DNA from: Alphaproteobacteria bacterium 46_93_T64
Lineage (GTDB): Bacteria; Pseudomonadota; Alphaproteobacteria; Sneathiellales; Sneathiellaceae
Direction: 5' to 3'
DNA: 64,000 bases
Assembly (NCBI GenBank): GCA_002163135.1
Contig: MAAN01000012.1
Coordinates: 1 to 64,000, forward strand
Shown: positions 15,927 to 23,345 of the stretch, in pieces
Position numbering within the stretch: position 1 is the first letter of the stretch
Layout: every line of letters begins with the position of its first letter
Translations under genes and position numbers: made by a program
The notes under the pieces: model-generated
What the model was told of the DNA's origin: nothing
What the model saw: only the letters and a program-made list of their open reading frames with translations
Databases searched by the model: none

Positions 15927-17140
15927 GAATTTTTAAGAGCAATCTTACAGGCCACAGCCCCACCTGCTGCGAGCGCGGCTGATATATATGCGAGGGTTTG
16001 TAATGAGATTTCAGCATCCAATGCAGCGCCCATAAAAACAGGGCCGAGAGCCGAGCCAAACACCATAACAACATTCGCAACTGATCGAATGGCGCCTAAG
16101 TGCTTGACGCCATAAAGCTCAGCCCAGAGCGAAGACAAAGCAGGATTGTTCGCGCCTGCGCCAAATCCAAAAATGGCCATAATGATGGCTGCAAATGCCG
16201 GGTGATCGGCAATTGCAAATAACGTCAATCCTATAGCGAGTGGCAGCAGAACCAAGGGTGCAACGCTTCTTGCACGAAAATGATCCACAAGAAAACCACT
16301 TAAAAGCCCTCCGATTAGAGAAGAGGCGGCAAAAATGCTAAAACAAATGCTCCACCATTCCATACTCCAACCTTTAAGTGAGATAAGATGAACTTGATGA
16401 AAGAAAACGCCGGTAATTATGCCTGACTGCGCAATGGGAGTGAGTGCTAACAAAAAGAAGCGCTTGTCCCGTAACATTTCCGCCCTAGTCCAGTGTCTTG
16501 CGTCTTCATCAAACTGGGCGAGTTCGGACGTTCCTTGCCCATCTTGACTTGACGTGTGGCCAATGAGTTTGGGTATGAGGGGAAGCAAGGTGATGGCGGC
16601 AAAAATCGCCATTACAGGCCATAGAAGTTGCCAATCATATATGCCTAGAGCCAAGACAACTAGCGGCGGAAACAAAGATTCGCCAATTGGAAATCCTAAC
16701 CCAGCAATAGCAATGGCTCTGCCACGTTCTTTTTGGTATCTACGGGCCATCGCAGTCATTGCGATATGATGGAGCATCCCTTGTCCCATGAACCTTACGA
16801 AAAATATCCCAAAAAATAGAGTGATTGGTCCTTGAACGCCTGCGACTAGTGCAATCGAAATAATCATAATCGTCGCGGCTTGTTGGACAAATTTCTTAAG
16901 TGGTAGATGATCGACAAGAGGTCCAGTTTTCCATAAAAGCGCCGCGCTAATTAGTGTCGCACAAGTATAAATCGTTCCAAATTCACCATGGGTTAGGTCA
17001 AAATCTGAACGTATATGTCCACCAAACAGCGAAATTACGAAGGTTTGCCCTGGACTGGACCAAAAAGAGAGGAGTAGTCCAAACAGCAAAAATCGCCATT
17101 CACGTTGAATAAATCTGCGAGTTTCTGTCAATTGGGACAT
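15923..17140 (-). CDS. MFS transporter
   Basis: A 405-residue protein with about 12 hydrophobic segments, the layout of a major facilitator superfamily carrier. It has a FGTIYTCATLISAALLWKTG segment after helix 2 and a second half starting near FFLLALTPIAQSGIITGVFF. The central basic/acidic loop (residues about 190-220) separates the two six-helix halves. The stop codon overlaps that of the kinase on the opposite strand: both lie within the tetranucleotide CTAG at 15923-15926. The substrate cannot be predicted. No operon partner is visible. Confidence 0.9.
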   Translation of the reverse strand: MSQLTETRRFIQREWRFLLFGLLLSFWSSPGQTFVISLFGGHIRSDFDLTHGEFGTIYTCATLISAALLWKTGPLVDHLPLKKFVQQAATIMIISIALVAGVQGPITLFFGIFFVRFMGQGMLHHIAMTAMARRYQKERGRAIAIAGLGFPIGESLFPPLVVLALGIYDWQLLWPVMAIFAAITLLPLIPKLIGHTSSQDGQGTSELAQFDEDARHWTRAEMLRDKRFFLLALTPIAQSGIITGVFFHQVHLISLKGWSMEWWSICFSIFAASSLIGGLLSGFLVDHFRARSVAPLVLLPLAIGLTLFAIADHPAFAAIIMAIFGFGAGANNPALSSLWAELYGVKHLGAIRSVANVVMVFGSALGPVFMGAALDAEISLQTLAYISAALAAGGAVACKIALKNS

Positions 17141-17220
17141 GCTGTGGTTGCAATCACTTAGGTCATGGTAGAATTCGAAAGGAATTTGATTTGTAGCTGA
17201 ATTCTCGGGGACGTAGAAGA

Positions 17221-17250
17221 AAAATAAAAAAGGCCGCTACTCAGCGGCCT
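17221..17250 (-). terminator. Rho-independent terminator after the CbiM-like gene
   Basis: On the minus strand an 8-bp stem, AGGCCGCT and AGCGGCCT, closes a four-base loop (17231-17250). It is followed by TTTTTATTTT (17230-17221). It lies 28 bases beyond the stop of the CbiM-like gene and so ends the riboswitch-controlled transcript. Confidence 0.9.
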
Positions 17251-17277
17251 TCCATTGTAGTTTATCGGCTTAAAGCG

Positions 17278-17943
17278 TTACGAGAGTTTAAGTTCCTGAA
17301 TGCTTGTAAGTCTTGAAACCACTTTGTTGTCCTCAAAAGCCTTTAAACCTTTAACCGCGGCATAGGTTACAACAGGTTCTAGTACGACGAGGGACATGTA
17401 GGACGCCATAAATGTTACCCATGAGGTAAATGGCGTTGCGACGTCCCCAATCAGAAGCCAGAAGCCAACCATGCTGGACACTCCTGCGTAGTAGACGGCG
17501 TCTAGCTTCACAATATTTATCCAGGAAAGTCGTTCTGAAACAGACCGTTTGAAGAATTTGCTACCAAGCACATAATGTGTAGTGATTAACGGTAACATGA
17601 GTGTAAGGCTATTGACGCCAAGGTGCATCAGATCACCTGGATCAAATACGATGCCTTGGAATAAGAGCCCAATAGCGAAACCAAGCAATGTCGGGGTAAA
17701 GCCTACTGTAAGGTAGAGGGCCATCGCACCAACAAAATGAAGTTCAGACGGGCCGATTGGAACACTGTAAATCTGCATGAAAAGTGAGAAAAAGGCTGCT
17801 GCAAGCAGGCTTTTCATCAAGACCCATGGTTGTTTTAAAAACTCTTTGACCTGTTCTTTGAAGCCCCACGCGAAAACCGCAATGGCGCCAATATTGGCAA
17901 TTGCTACCTTGGCCGGAGCCACTACACCTGGTTCAATATGCAT
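17278..17943 (-). CDS. CbiM-like cobalt ECF transporter permease component
   Basis: The 221-residue protein begins MHIEPG. The Met-His N-terminus is the metal-binding element of CbiM/NikM S-components. It has about six hydrophobic segments and the family's VPIGPSELHFVGAMALYLTVGFTPTLLGFAIGLLFQG core. A cobalamin riboswitch lies in its leader, so cobalt uptake for B12 synthesis is the likely job. No cbiN, cbiQ or cbiO gene is adjacent: the next minus-strand gene is an MFS carrier beyond a terminator. It therefore either works alone or borrows ECF partners encoded elsewhere. The start is firm because of the MHI terminus and an AAGGAG ribosome-binding site. Confidence 0.88.
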   Translation of the reverse strand: MHIEPGVVAPAKVAIANIGAIAVFAWGFKEQVKEFLKQPWVLMKSLLAAAFFSLFMQIYSVPIGPSELHFVGAMALYLTVGFTPTLLGFAIGLLFQGIVFDPGDLMHLGVNSLTLMLPLITTHYVLGSKFFKRSVSERLSWINIVKLDAVYYAGVSSMVGFWLLIGDVATPFTSWVTFMASYMSLVVLEPVVTYAAVKGLKAFEDNKVVSRLTSIQELKLS

Positions 17944-18016
17944 TTTTTCTCCTTTTCACACCCACCGTGTGTATAAGTTATGCCAGCCAATTAGCTGGCC
18001 GTTTATGTGATGTAAA

Positions 18017-18205
18017 AGGGCAGGTCTCCTGACTCGCGCATTATCGCCAGTGTCCGCCTTCCCGGATTAAATCCAGTGGCAAGATGGACATGACTAACGC
18101 TCACAGTTGCGGGGGCAGTCCCGGATCAGATTTATAAATCCTACCGTGTTCCCTATTATTTCTACAGATGTTCGTCTGCGGAAACCCTTGAACGGGGGCA
18201 GTATC
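18017..18205 (-). promoter_or_regulatory. Cobalamin riboswitch
   Basis: Read on the minus strand, this leader has the conserved blocks of the cobalamin aptamer in order: AGGGAACACGGT, GGGACTGCCCCCGCAACTGTGA, GCCACTGG, GGGAAGGC and the B12 box GAGTCAGGAGACCTGCC. A six-bp stem-loop, GCCAGC and GCTGGC, follows at 17982-17999 before the ribosome-binding site. It may be part of the expression platform. The switch should repress the CbiM-like gene when adenosylcobalamin or another cobalamin is plentiful. Confidence 0.96.
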
Positions 18206-18266
18206 ATGCAAGCCTATTAATGGAGCAAGTGTAAAATGGATAAACCAGAAGTGGCAGTTGAAAATT

Positions 18267-18785
18267 TTATTTAGGAGCTTCCAGCTTTTCTAGCCAGCGT
18301 TTAATACGGGCTTTATTCGCCCCCAAATCAGATCTTCCGTAAATGGAACGACTGAATATTGCGAGACTGCTTTGATTGTCTGGGAGCTCAACGTAGCTGA
18401 TCGATACGAGGTCAGGCCAGCGGAGAATTGGTGTTCGAATAACAACGTCCAATGTTACACCGGTATCGTCACGGACAGTCGCATTTCCCTCAGAAAGAAT
18501 TATCTCTTTTAGCTGATCAGCAAGCTGAGTGCTTTGACGATCAAATACTGGGGCGGTTCGGGGCGAATTTGCCAAAGGGCAAAATCCTTCAGGGCATACC
18601 AAAATCCAGTTCCGTTTTTTTGGAAGAGAAAGGGTATTAAAATCAACCGACTTAAAGCTACCGGATGACAAAATGGAGTCCCAAAGGGGCGTAAAGCGAA
18701 GAATAAAGAGCAACGCAAGCGCCGCTAGAGAAAATATTGTCGTCTTTAGGATCATAGTAGGCTCATCATTTGCTAAAGTCTTCAT
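18267..18785 (-). CDS. DUF1499 domain protein, membrane-anchored
   Basis: The 172-residue protein has one N-terminal membrane segment (about residues 13-31) and a periplasmic part typical of DUF1499: WILVCPEGFCPLANSPRTAPVF, DVVIRTPILRWPDLVSISYVEL and the closing SIFSRS-type block with RSIYGRSDLGANKARIKRWL. The function is unknown in the family. An internal ATG at 18755 could be the true start, shortening the cytosolic tip by ten residues. The tungstate transporter genes are divergent. Family assignment is good; role is unknown. Confidence 0.83.
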   Translation of the reverse strand: MKTLANDEPTMILKTTIFSLAALALLFILRFTPLWDSILSSGSFKSVDFNTLSLPKKRNWILVCPEGFCPLANSPRTAPVFDRQSTQLADQLKEIILSEGNATVRDDTGVTLDVVIRTPILRWPDLVSISYVELPDNQSSLAIFSRSIYGRSDLGANKARIKRWLEKLEAPK

Positions 18786-18864
18786 TCTGTTTCGTATTCA
18801 CCAGTAGACAATAGATACGGCATACTAAACAATAACAAAAAGAGTGGGGCAAAGAAATTTAAGC

Positions 18865-19569
18865 ATGAACGACTTGTTCGCGGGCTTCGTCGAAGCCGCT
18901 CACCTTGTTCTTACATTGGATAATGATCTAGTCGAGATCTCGCTAAGATCGTTACAAGTGAGTGTTATTGCTGTTTTCATTGCGTCTTTGATCGGGCTGC
19001 CGCTCGGAGCGTTACTTGCTGTTGCTCGCTTCAGGTATCGCCGGACTGTAATTGCACTCCTAAACTCGTTGATGGGCCTTCCCCCAGTTGTTGTTGGCTT
19101 GGTTGTCTATTTACTGCTTTCACGTGCAGGCCCTTTTGGCGTTCTTGATTTGTTGTTTACACCGACAGCAATGATCATTGCGCAAGTTATTATCGTAACA
19201 CCGATTATTGCGTCCTTCTCCCATCAGGCATTACGCGACTTATGGTATTTATATCATGATCTCTTGATCTCCATTCACACGTCCAAGGCGCAACGTATGA
19301 AGGCACTTTTGTGGGATGGACGCCGAGCCCTTTTAACGGCGACCCTTACCGGATTTGGACGCGCCATTGGCGAAGTCGGAGCGATTATGATTGTGGGGGG
19401 TAATATTGATCATCTTACCCGCGTCCTGACAACTGCCATTGCTCTTGAAGTGGGTAAGGGGCAATTTTCTCTGGCTTTGGGATTGGGAATAGTTTTGATA
19501 ACAATTGCGGTTGTTATAAACCTCGCGGTGCACTCTCTATCGAAGACCGAAAGAGGTGGCGTATGGTAA
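18865..19569 (+). CDS. tupB: Tungstate ABC transporter permease
   Basis: From ATG 18865 (GTG 18844 adds 7 residues) the 234-residue protein has about five or six membrane segments. It carries the EAA-like loop of ABC permeases around RMKALLWDGRRALLTATLTGFGRAIGEVGAIMIVGGN. Together with GLPPVVVGLVVYLLLSRAGPFG this is characteristic of TupB/WtpB permeases. The following ATPase gene overlaps its stop by 7 bases and a TupA-type binding protein follows that, so the three form a complete importer. The order B-C-A differs from the more common A-B-C. Confidence 0.93.
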   Translation: MNDLFAGFVEAAHLVLTLDNDLVEISLRSLQVSVIAVFIASLIGLPLGALLAVARFRYRRTVIALLNSLMGLPPVVVGLVVYLLLSRAGPFGVLDLLFTPTAMIIAQVIIVTPIIASFSHQALRDLWYLYHDLLISIHTSKAQRMKALLWDGRRALLTATLTGFGRAIGEVGAIMIVGGNIDHLTRVLTTAIALEVGKGQFSLALGLGIVLITIAVVINLAVHSLSKTERGGVW

Positions 19570-20279
19570 GCAGTATTCTCCCGCTCACGCTTATAAACGT
19601 CTCTGTGCGAAAAGGAGCCAAAGTCATTCTAGGCCCTGTTGACTGGGAATTGAGCTCTTCGGGCTGTACAATTGTTCTGGGACCAAATGGCGCCGGAAAA
19701 ACAACGCTGCTGCGTTTGATGCACGGACTTCAAAAACCGTCTAAAGGCGAAATCGCATGGCAGGCTGACTTTAAAACTGTAAGCGCTCGGCAATCTTTCA
19801 TATTTCAAACACCGGTTGTTATGCGGCGCACAGTGCTGGAAAATCTTATCTATCCGTTATTGGTGCGCAGGATCCCAAAGAAAGACGCAGAACGCGAGGC
19901 TGCCGAGTGGCTAGAGGCCGTTGGGCTTGAAGACTTTAAGCAAAAAGCAGCGGTGACACTTTCTGGAGGGGAAAAGCAAAAACTAGCTATGGCCCGTGCG
20001 TTGATCATCAAGCCCGAGGTTCTTTTTCTAGACGAACCTTCTACCAATTTGGATGGCGCTTCGACAGTTTCGATCGAAGCCTTGGTTAAAAAAGCAATTG
20101 CTGATGGCACACGTATTGTTATGGCAACCCATGACATTGGTCAGGCACGCAGATTGGCCTCAGAAGTAGTGTTTTTACTACACGGCAAAATTCACGAAAT
20201 CTCTGCGGGAGGCGTATTTTTCGACGCGCCGCGGACAAATGAAGCACAATCTTTCTTGAGGGGAGATATATTGCTGTGA
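19563..20279 (+). CDS. tupC: Tungstate ABC transporter ATP-binding protein
   Basis: A 238-residue ABC ATPase with Walker A GPNGAGKTTL (about residue 40), Q-loop FIFQTPVVMRRTV, signature LSGGEKQK, Walker B EVLFLDEPS and the H-loop ATHDIGQA. It overlaps tupB by 7 bases and tupA by 4 bases (GTGA), so the three are translated together. The FQTPVVMRRTVLENL segment is usual in tungstate/molybdate-type ATPases. There is no C-terminal TOBE/MOP domain, so it does not carry the regulatory oxyanion site seen in ModC. Confidence 0.94.
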   Translation: MVSSILPLTLINVSVRKGAKVILGPVDWELSSSGCTIVLGPNGAGKTTLLRLMHGLQKPSKGEIAWQADFKTVSARQSFIFQTPVVMRRTVLENLIYPLLVRRIPKKDAEREAAEWLEAVGLEDFKQKAAVTLSGGEKQKLAMARALIIKPEVLFLDEPSTNLDGASTVSIEALVKKAIADGTRIVMATHDIGQARRLASEVVFLLHGKIHEISAGGVFFDAPRTNEAQSFLRGDILL

Positions 20280-21088
20280 TTGTAAGGTTCTTCAGCATTG
20301 TTTTAGGGCTGTTGCTTTCGCTGAGTTCCCCTGTCGTTGCAGATGAGATGCGGTTAGCTGTGACAACATCTTTTCATAACTCTGGTCTAGCGGGTGTATT
20401 GTTGCCTGAAATCAAAAAGGATTTGGGGTTAAACGTGCGACTGCTTGTCGTGGGGACTGGCCAAGCATTGAAATTAGGACGGCAAGGGGATGTTGATGCT
20501 GTTTTAGTTCATTCGAGAAAAGCAGAAGAAGCTTTTATTACGAACGGCTATTCCAAGTATCGAAGAGAAATAATGTACAACGATTTTGTTTTCATTGGAC
20601 CAATTGTCGACAATGCGAAGATCAAAGAAAAGAAAACTGCTGTTGAAGTTTTGAAGGCTGTGTCTGCTAGCCAGCAAATTTTCGTAAGCCGGGGCGATGA
20701 TAGCGGTACCCACAGGAAAGAACTTTCCTTATGGAAAGCTGCGAAGCTTAAACCAGAAACATTTAGTAGTTCATGGTATCGAGCTAGCGGATCCGGAATG
20801 GGGGCAACTCTTAATATGGCAAGTGCGATGGATGGATATGTGTTTGCAGATCGGGCCAGTTGGCTGAATTTCGGAAATAAAAGAGGGTTGCGTATTTTGT
20901 TTTCTGACGATCCTGCGTTGTTTAATCAATATGCGTACTTACCAATAAGCGCAACGAAACATTCACATATCAAGGTAACCGCTTCCAAAAAATTGGAACA
21001 CTGGCTCACAGGGCAAAAGGGGCAAGCACTAATTGCGGGTTATAAATTGTCAGGCGAACAACTTTTTGTTCCGAATGCCAAAAACTAA
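20276..21088 (+). CDS. tupA: Tungstate-binding periplasmic protein
   Basis: A 270-residue protein with a signal peptide (residues 1-22, cleavage after VVA) and the TupA ligand motifs TTSFHNSGLAG (a variant of TTTSTxNSGL), VGTGQALKLGRQGDVD and SRGDDSGTH-KE. TupA binds tungstate with much higher affinity than molybdate. A GTG start at 20276 overlaps the tupC stop. Imported tungstate usually supplies W-dependent oxidoreductases or formate dehydrogenase, none of which is in this window. Confidence 0.94.
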   Translation: MIVRFFSIVLGLLLSLSSPVVADEMRLAVTTSFHNSGLAGVLLPEIKKDLGLNVRLLVVGTGQALKLGRQGDVDAVLVHSRKAEEAFITNGYSKYRREIMYNDFVFIGPIVDNAKIKEKKTAVEVLKAVSASQQIFVSRGDDSGTHRKELSLWKAAKLKPETFSSSWYRASGSGMGATLNMASAMDGYVFADRASWLNFGNKRGLRILFSDDPALFNQYAYLPISATKHSHIKVTASKKLEHWLTGQKGQALIAGYKLSGEQLFVPNAKN

Positions 21089-21123
21089 TCGGTATTTATG
21101 AGGAAGATGGGCATACTCGATAA

Positions 21124-21759
21124 ATGGATTTTCAATCTCTTATAGCAATCGTGGATTTAGCTGGTGTCGCTGTATTTGCGGCAACAGGAAGTTTGGTTGC
21201 AAGCCGGAAACAATTGGATTTGATTGGCTTTGCATTGATGGCAACGCTGACAGGTGTCGGCGGGGGAACGCTTCGTGACTTGTTGTTATCCCGCCCTGTA
21301 TTTTGGACAATTGATCAAAGTTATTTAATTGTTTGTTTTTCCGTTGCATTGTTCACATTCTTCTTTGCACATCGCCTGCAAAAAAGGTATTCCGTGCTCA
21401 TCTGGGCGGATGCCATAGGTCTTGCAACTTTTGGTGTAATGGGCGCTCACATAGCGTCTGAAAGCGGTGCGCAGCCGTTGCTTGCTGTGGTGCTCGGAGT
21501 AATGACAGCAACATTCGGTGGCTTAATTCGTGATGTCGTTGCGGGGGAGACACCACTTTTATTGCGCCCGGAAGTGTACGTAACTGCAGCTCTTGTCGCT
21601 GCAGCTTCGTATGTTCTGCTTTTGAATATAGAGGTAGGCTTACCGATAGCCGTCGGCGTTTCAATCGCGCTTGGGTTTGTTGTGCGTGGTGGCGGAATTC
21701 TGTGGGGATGGGTATTGCCACGCTATAAAAATCGCGCAGGTCGAGACTACTCTGAATAG
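21124..21759 (+). CDS. TRIC-type trimeric intracellular cation channel family protein (UPF0126)
   Basis: The 211-residue protein is hydrophobic throughout, with two repeats of a three-helix unit. Each repeat has the signature glycine/arginine segment: ATLTGVGGGTLRDLLLSRPVFW (residues about 40-60) and VMTATFGGLIRDVVAGETPLLL (about 127-148). These are the hallmarks of bacterial TRIC channels (formerly UPF0126/YadS), which conduct monovalent cations. It follows tupA by 35 bases and could be co-transcribed. A functional link to tungstate uptake is not established. It ends convergently with the enoyl-CoA hydratase gene. Confidence 0.93.
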   Translation: MDFQSLIAIVDLAGVAVFAATGSLVASRKQLDLIGFALMATLTGVGGGTLRDLLLSRPVFWTIDQSYLIVCFSVALFTFFFAHRLQKRYSVLIWADAIGLATFGVMGAHIASESGAQPLLAVVLGVMTATFGGLIRDVVAGETPLLLRPEVYVTAALVAAASYVLLLNIEVGLPIAVGVSIALGFVVRGGGILWGWVLPRYKNRAGRDYSE

Positions 21760-21850
21760 TCAAAATAACAAGAACCGAAACCACAATCGGTGCTGGTTGC
21801 CAATTTTTTTGGGTTTTGATTAGTAACCATGCCATAATTCAGGCCAGATT

Positions 21851-22636
21851 TCAGCTTCGATCGAAATTACCGTGTCTACCTTCGCCCGAGGCAAAGCGAG
21901 CGGCACCAATTTGTGCTTCTTTTTGTTGAGCTTCCTGAGCTGATCGCCATTCTTCCGCTAAAGCGTCTTCTTCGCTCTGACCATCCTGAGAGTAGAGAGC
22001 ATGCCGGTCTGACAACATAGCAATTGGAGGATAAGAGGCGATCTGAAGAGCGAGTTTTTCGGCAGCTTCTCGCGCCCCGCCTTTTTTAGTTATGCGCGTA
22101 ACCAATCCAATTTCTTTGGCCTGCTGGGCTGTGACAGGTTCACCCGTTAACATCATATCCATCGCAGGTCCCATACCGATTATGCGAGGGAGGCGAGTTG
22201 GCGTGCCATCGCTCATTGGAACACCCCATCGGCGGCAAAAAACGCCAAAAATGGCATCTTCTTCAGCTATTCGGATATCGCAGTAAAGGGCAATGCCAAG
22301 ACCGCCCGCGACGGCATGTCCCGCAACAGCTGCAATTATTGGTTTTGAGAGCGGTTTATGCAATGGACCTTCTGGATGTCCGGCCCAAGCTTTATAATCT
22401 GCACGTTTGGAGGTTTCTTTTAAATCTGCACCAGCACAGAAGAAGCCACCTGCTCCCGTAAGCACGGCGACTTTCTGGTTCTCGTCTGTGTCGAATTCCT
22501 TTAAATGCCTTGCTAGTTGTTCGGATCCGTCTTGATCGAGTGCGTTTCTAAAGTCAGGGCGGTTAAGGATTATGGTTGTGACCGGGCCGTTTTTCTGAGA
22601 GACAATTTTTTGCTCTTTGGCTTCTTGTTGTGTCAT
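21851..22636 (-). CDS. Enoyl-CoA hydratase/isomerase (crotonase) family protein
   Basis: A 261-residue crotonase fold protein with LNRPDFRNALDQDG, the oxyanion-hole segment AVLTGAGGFFCAGADLKE, and AAVAGHAVAGGLGIALYCDIRIAEEDAIFG. The acidic residue usually found after GGLG/MGxxxP is present as RRWGVPMSDG-type sequence rather than a canonical hydratase glutamate pair, so the exact reaction is open. The leader contains a perfect 10-bp inverted repeat at 22653-22682. A small antibiotic-biosynthesis-monooxygenase gene lies upstream on the same strand, 59 bases away. Confidence 0.9.
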   Translation of the reverse strand: MTQQEAKEQKIVSQKNGPVTTIILNRPDFRNALDQDGSEQLARHLKEFDTDENQKVAVLTGAGGFFCAGADLKETSKRADYKAWAGHPEGPLHKPLSKPIIAAVAGHAVAGGLGIALYCDIRIAEEDAIFGVFCRRWGVPMSDGTPTRLPRIIGMGPAMDMMLTGEPVTAQQAKEIGLVTRITKKGGAREAAEKLALQIASYPPIAMLSDRHALYSQDGQSEEDALAEEWRSAQEAQQKEAQIGAARFASGEGRHGNFDRS

Positions 22637-22652
22637 TTTTTTATCCCAATGA

Positions 22653-22682
22653 CGCTACCTGTTTGGTTAGATACAGGTAGCG
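22653..22682. promoter_or_regulatory. Perfect inverted repeat between two minus-strand genes
   Basis: CGCTACCTGT (22653-22662) and ACAGGTAGCG (22673-22682) form a perfect 10-bp inverted repeat with a 10-base spacer, and TTACAGGT recurs at 22687-22694. The stem is not followed by a U-run in the direction of the genes. An operator for an unlinked TetR/GntR-type repressor, or an RNA hairpin that tunes the enoyl-CoA hydratase gene, fits better than a terminator. Confidence 0.55.
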
Positions 22683-22695
22683 CATGTTACAGGTC

Positions 22696-23004
22696 TTACG
22701 CGTTACTTAAGATGTGAATAGCTTTATCAGCCACCATATCGGCAGTTTTTTTGCTATATTCTCTCATGTGAGCAGATGTTGCGTGTGCCATTAGAGCCTC
22801 TTTACTTTCCCATTTTTCGATAACAGCAAAAGAGTCTTCCCCTAATTTTGCTTGAAAGCTACCCATACCATCAGTATCTACAGCTGCGGCATATTCTATG
22901 CAGCCGTCTTCAGCGAGAACCGCAGGAACATTGGCGTTAAAGGCTTCAAGAACGGCATCGCGCATGCCAGGTCTTGCTTTGATGATTGCGACGATATTTA
23001 ACAT
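22696..23004 (-). CDS. Antibiotic biosynthesis monooxygenase (ABM) domain protein
   Basis: From ATG 23004 the protein is 102 residues: a single ABM ferredoxin-like domain, with LNIVAIIKARPGMRDAVLEAF, VLAEDGCIEYAAAVD, FAVIEKWESKEALMAH and SAHMREYSKKTADMV. This pattern matches YgiN-like quinol monooxygenases and related small dimeric oxygenases. AAAGGG spaced 6 bases upstream supports this start over longer alternatives reaching to 23055. The substrate is unknown. It may share a transcript with the enoyl-CoA hydratase gene downstream. Confidence 0.9.
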   Translation of the reverse strand: MLNIVAIIKARPGMRDAVLEAFNANVPAVLAEDGCIEYAAAVDTDGMGSFQAKLGEDSFAVIEKWESKEALMAHATSAHMREYSKKTADMVADKAIHILSNA

Positions 23005-23345
23005 GTTCATCCCTTTGTATTTTTTGTTATGTGATGGGGAAATAAATATTAACAAAAAACAACTGATACTGAAGGCTTTTTTTAACGAGTGTTTTATATT
23101 GTATGAATATGTTTCTCCAATTAAGTGTAGTAGTGTTGTCGCTGTACTCTCTTATCGAGAAAAAAATTCTCATAAGTAGTAAATATCGTTTTATCGTAAA
23201 TTATGTTTGGGTGAAAATAGTCCTGCCAATGTGATGAAGTTCTGGATTTCCATTCAAAGGAGATGTAGATAATTGCCGATAACGTAGCGTAACCTTCGGA
23301 TTAAAAATAAATGCAAGATGTCATAGAAGCCAAGGAAGTCACTTA
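23005..23345. other. 341-bp intergenic region with divergent promoters
   Basis: This AT-rich gap separates the minus-strand ABM gene from the plus-strand PAS kinase. It holds an imperfect stem-loop at 23151-23176 (CTTATcGAGAA with TTCTCATAAG). It also holds a possible 11-codon ORF at 23311-23346 whose TAA overlaps the kinase ATG by one base. I see no tRNA or repeat. Confidence 0.45.

Noticed and set aside
23151-23176. Imperfect stem-loop as a terminator
   Set aside because: It has no following U-run on either strand and lies upstream of, not downstream of, the flanking genes.
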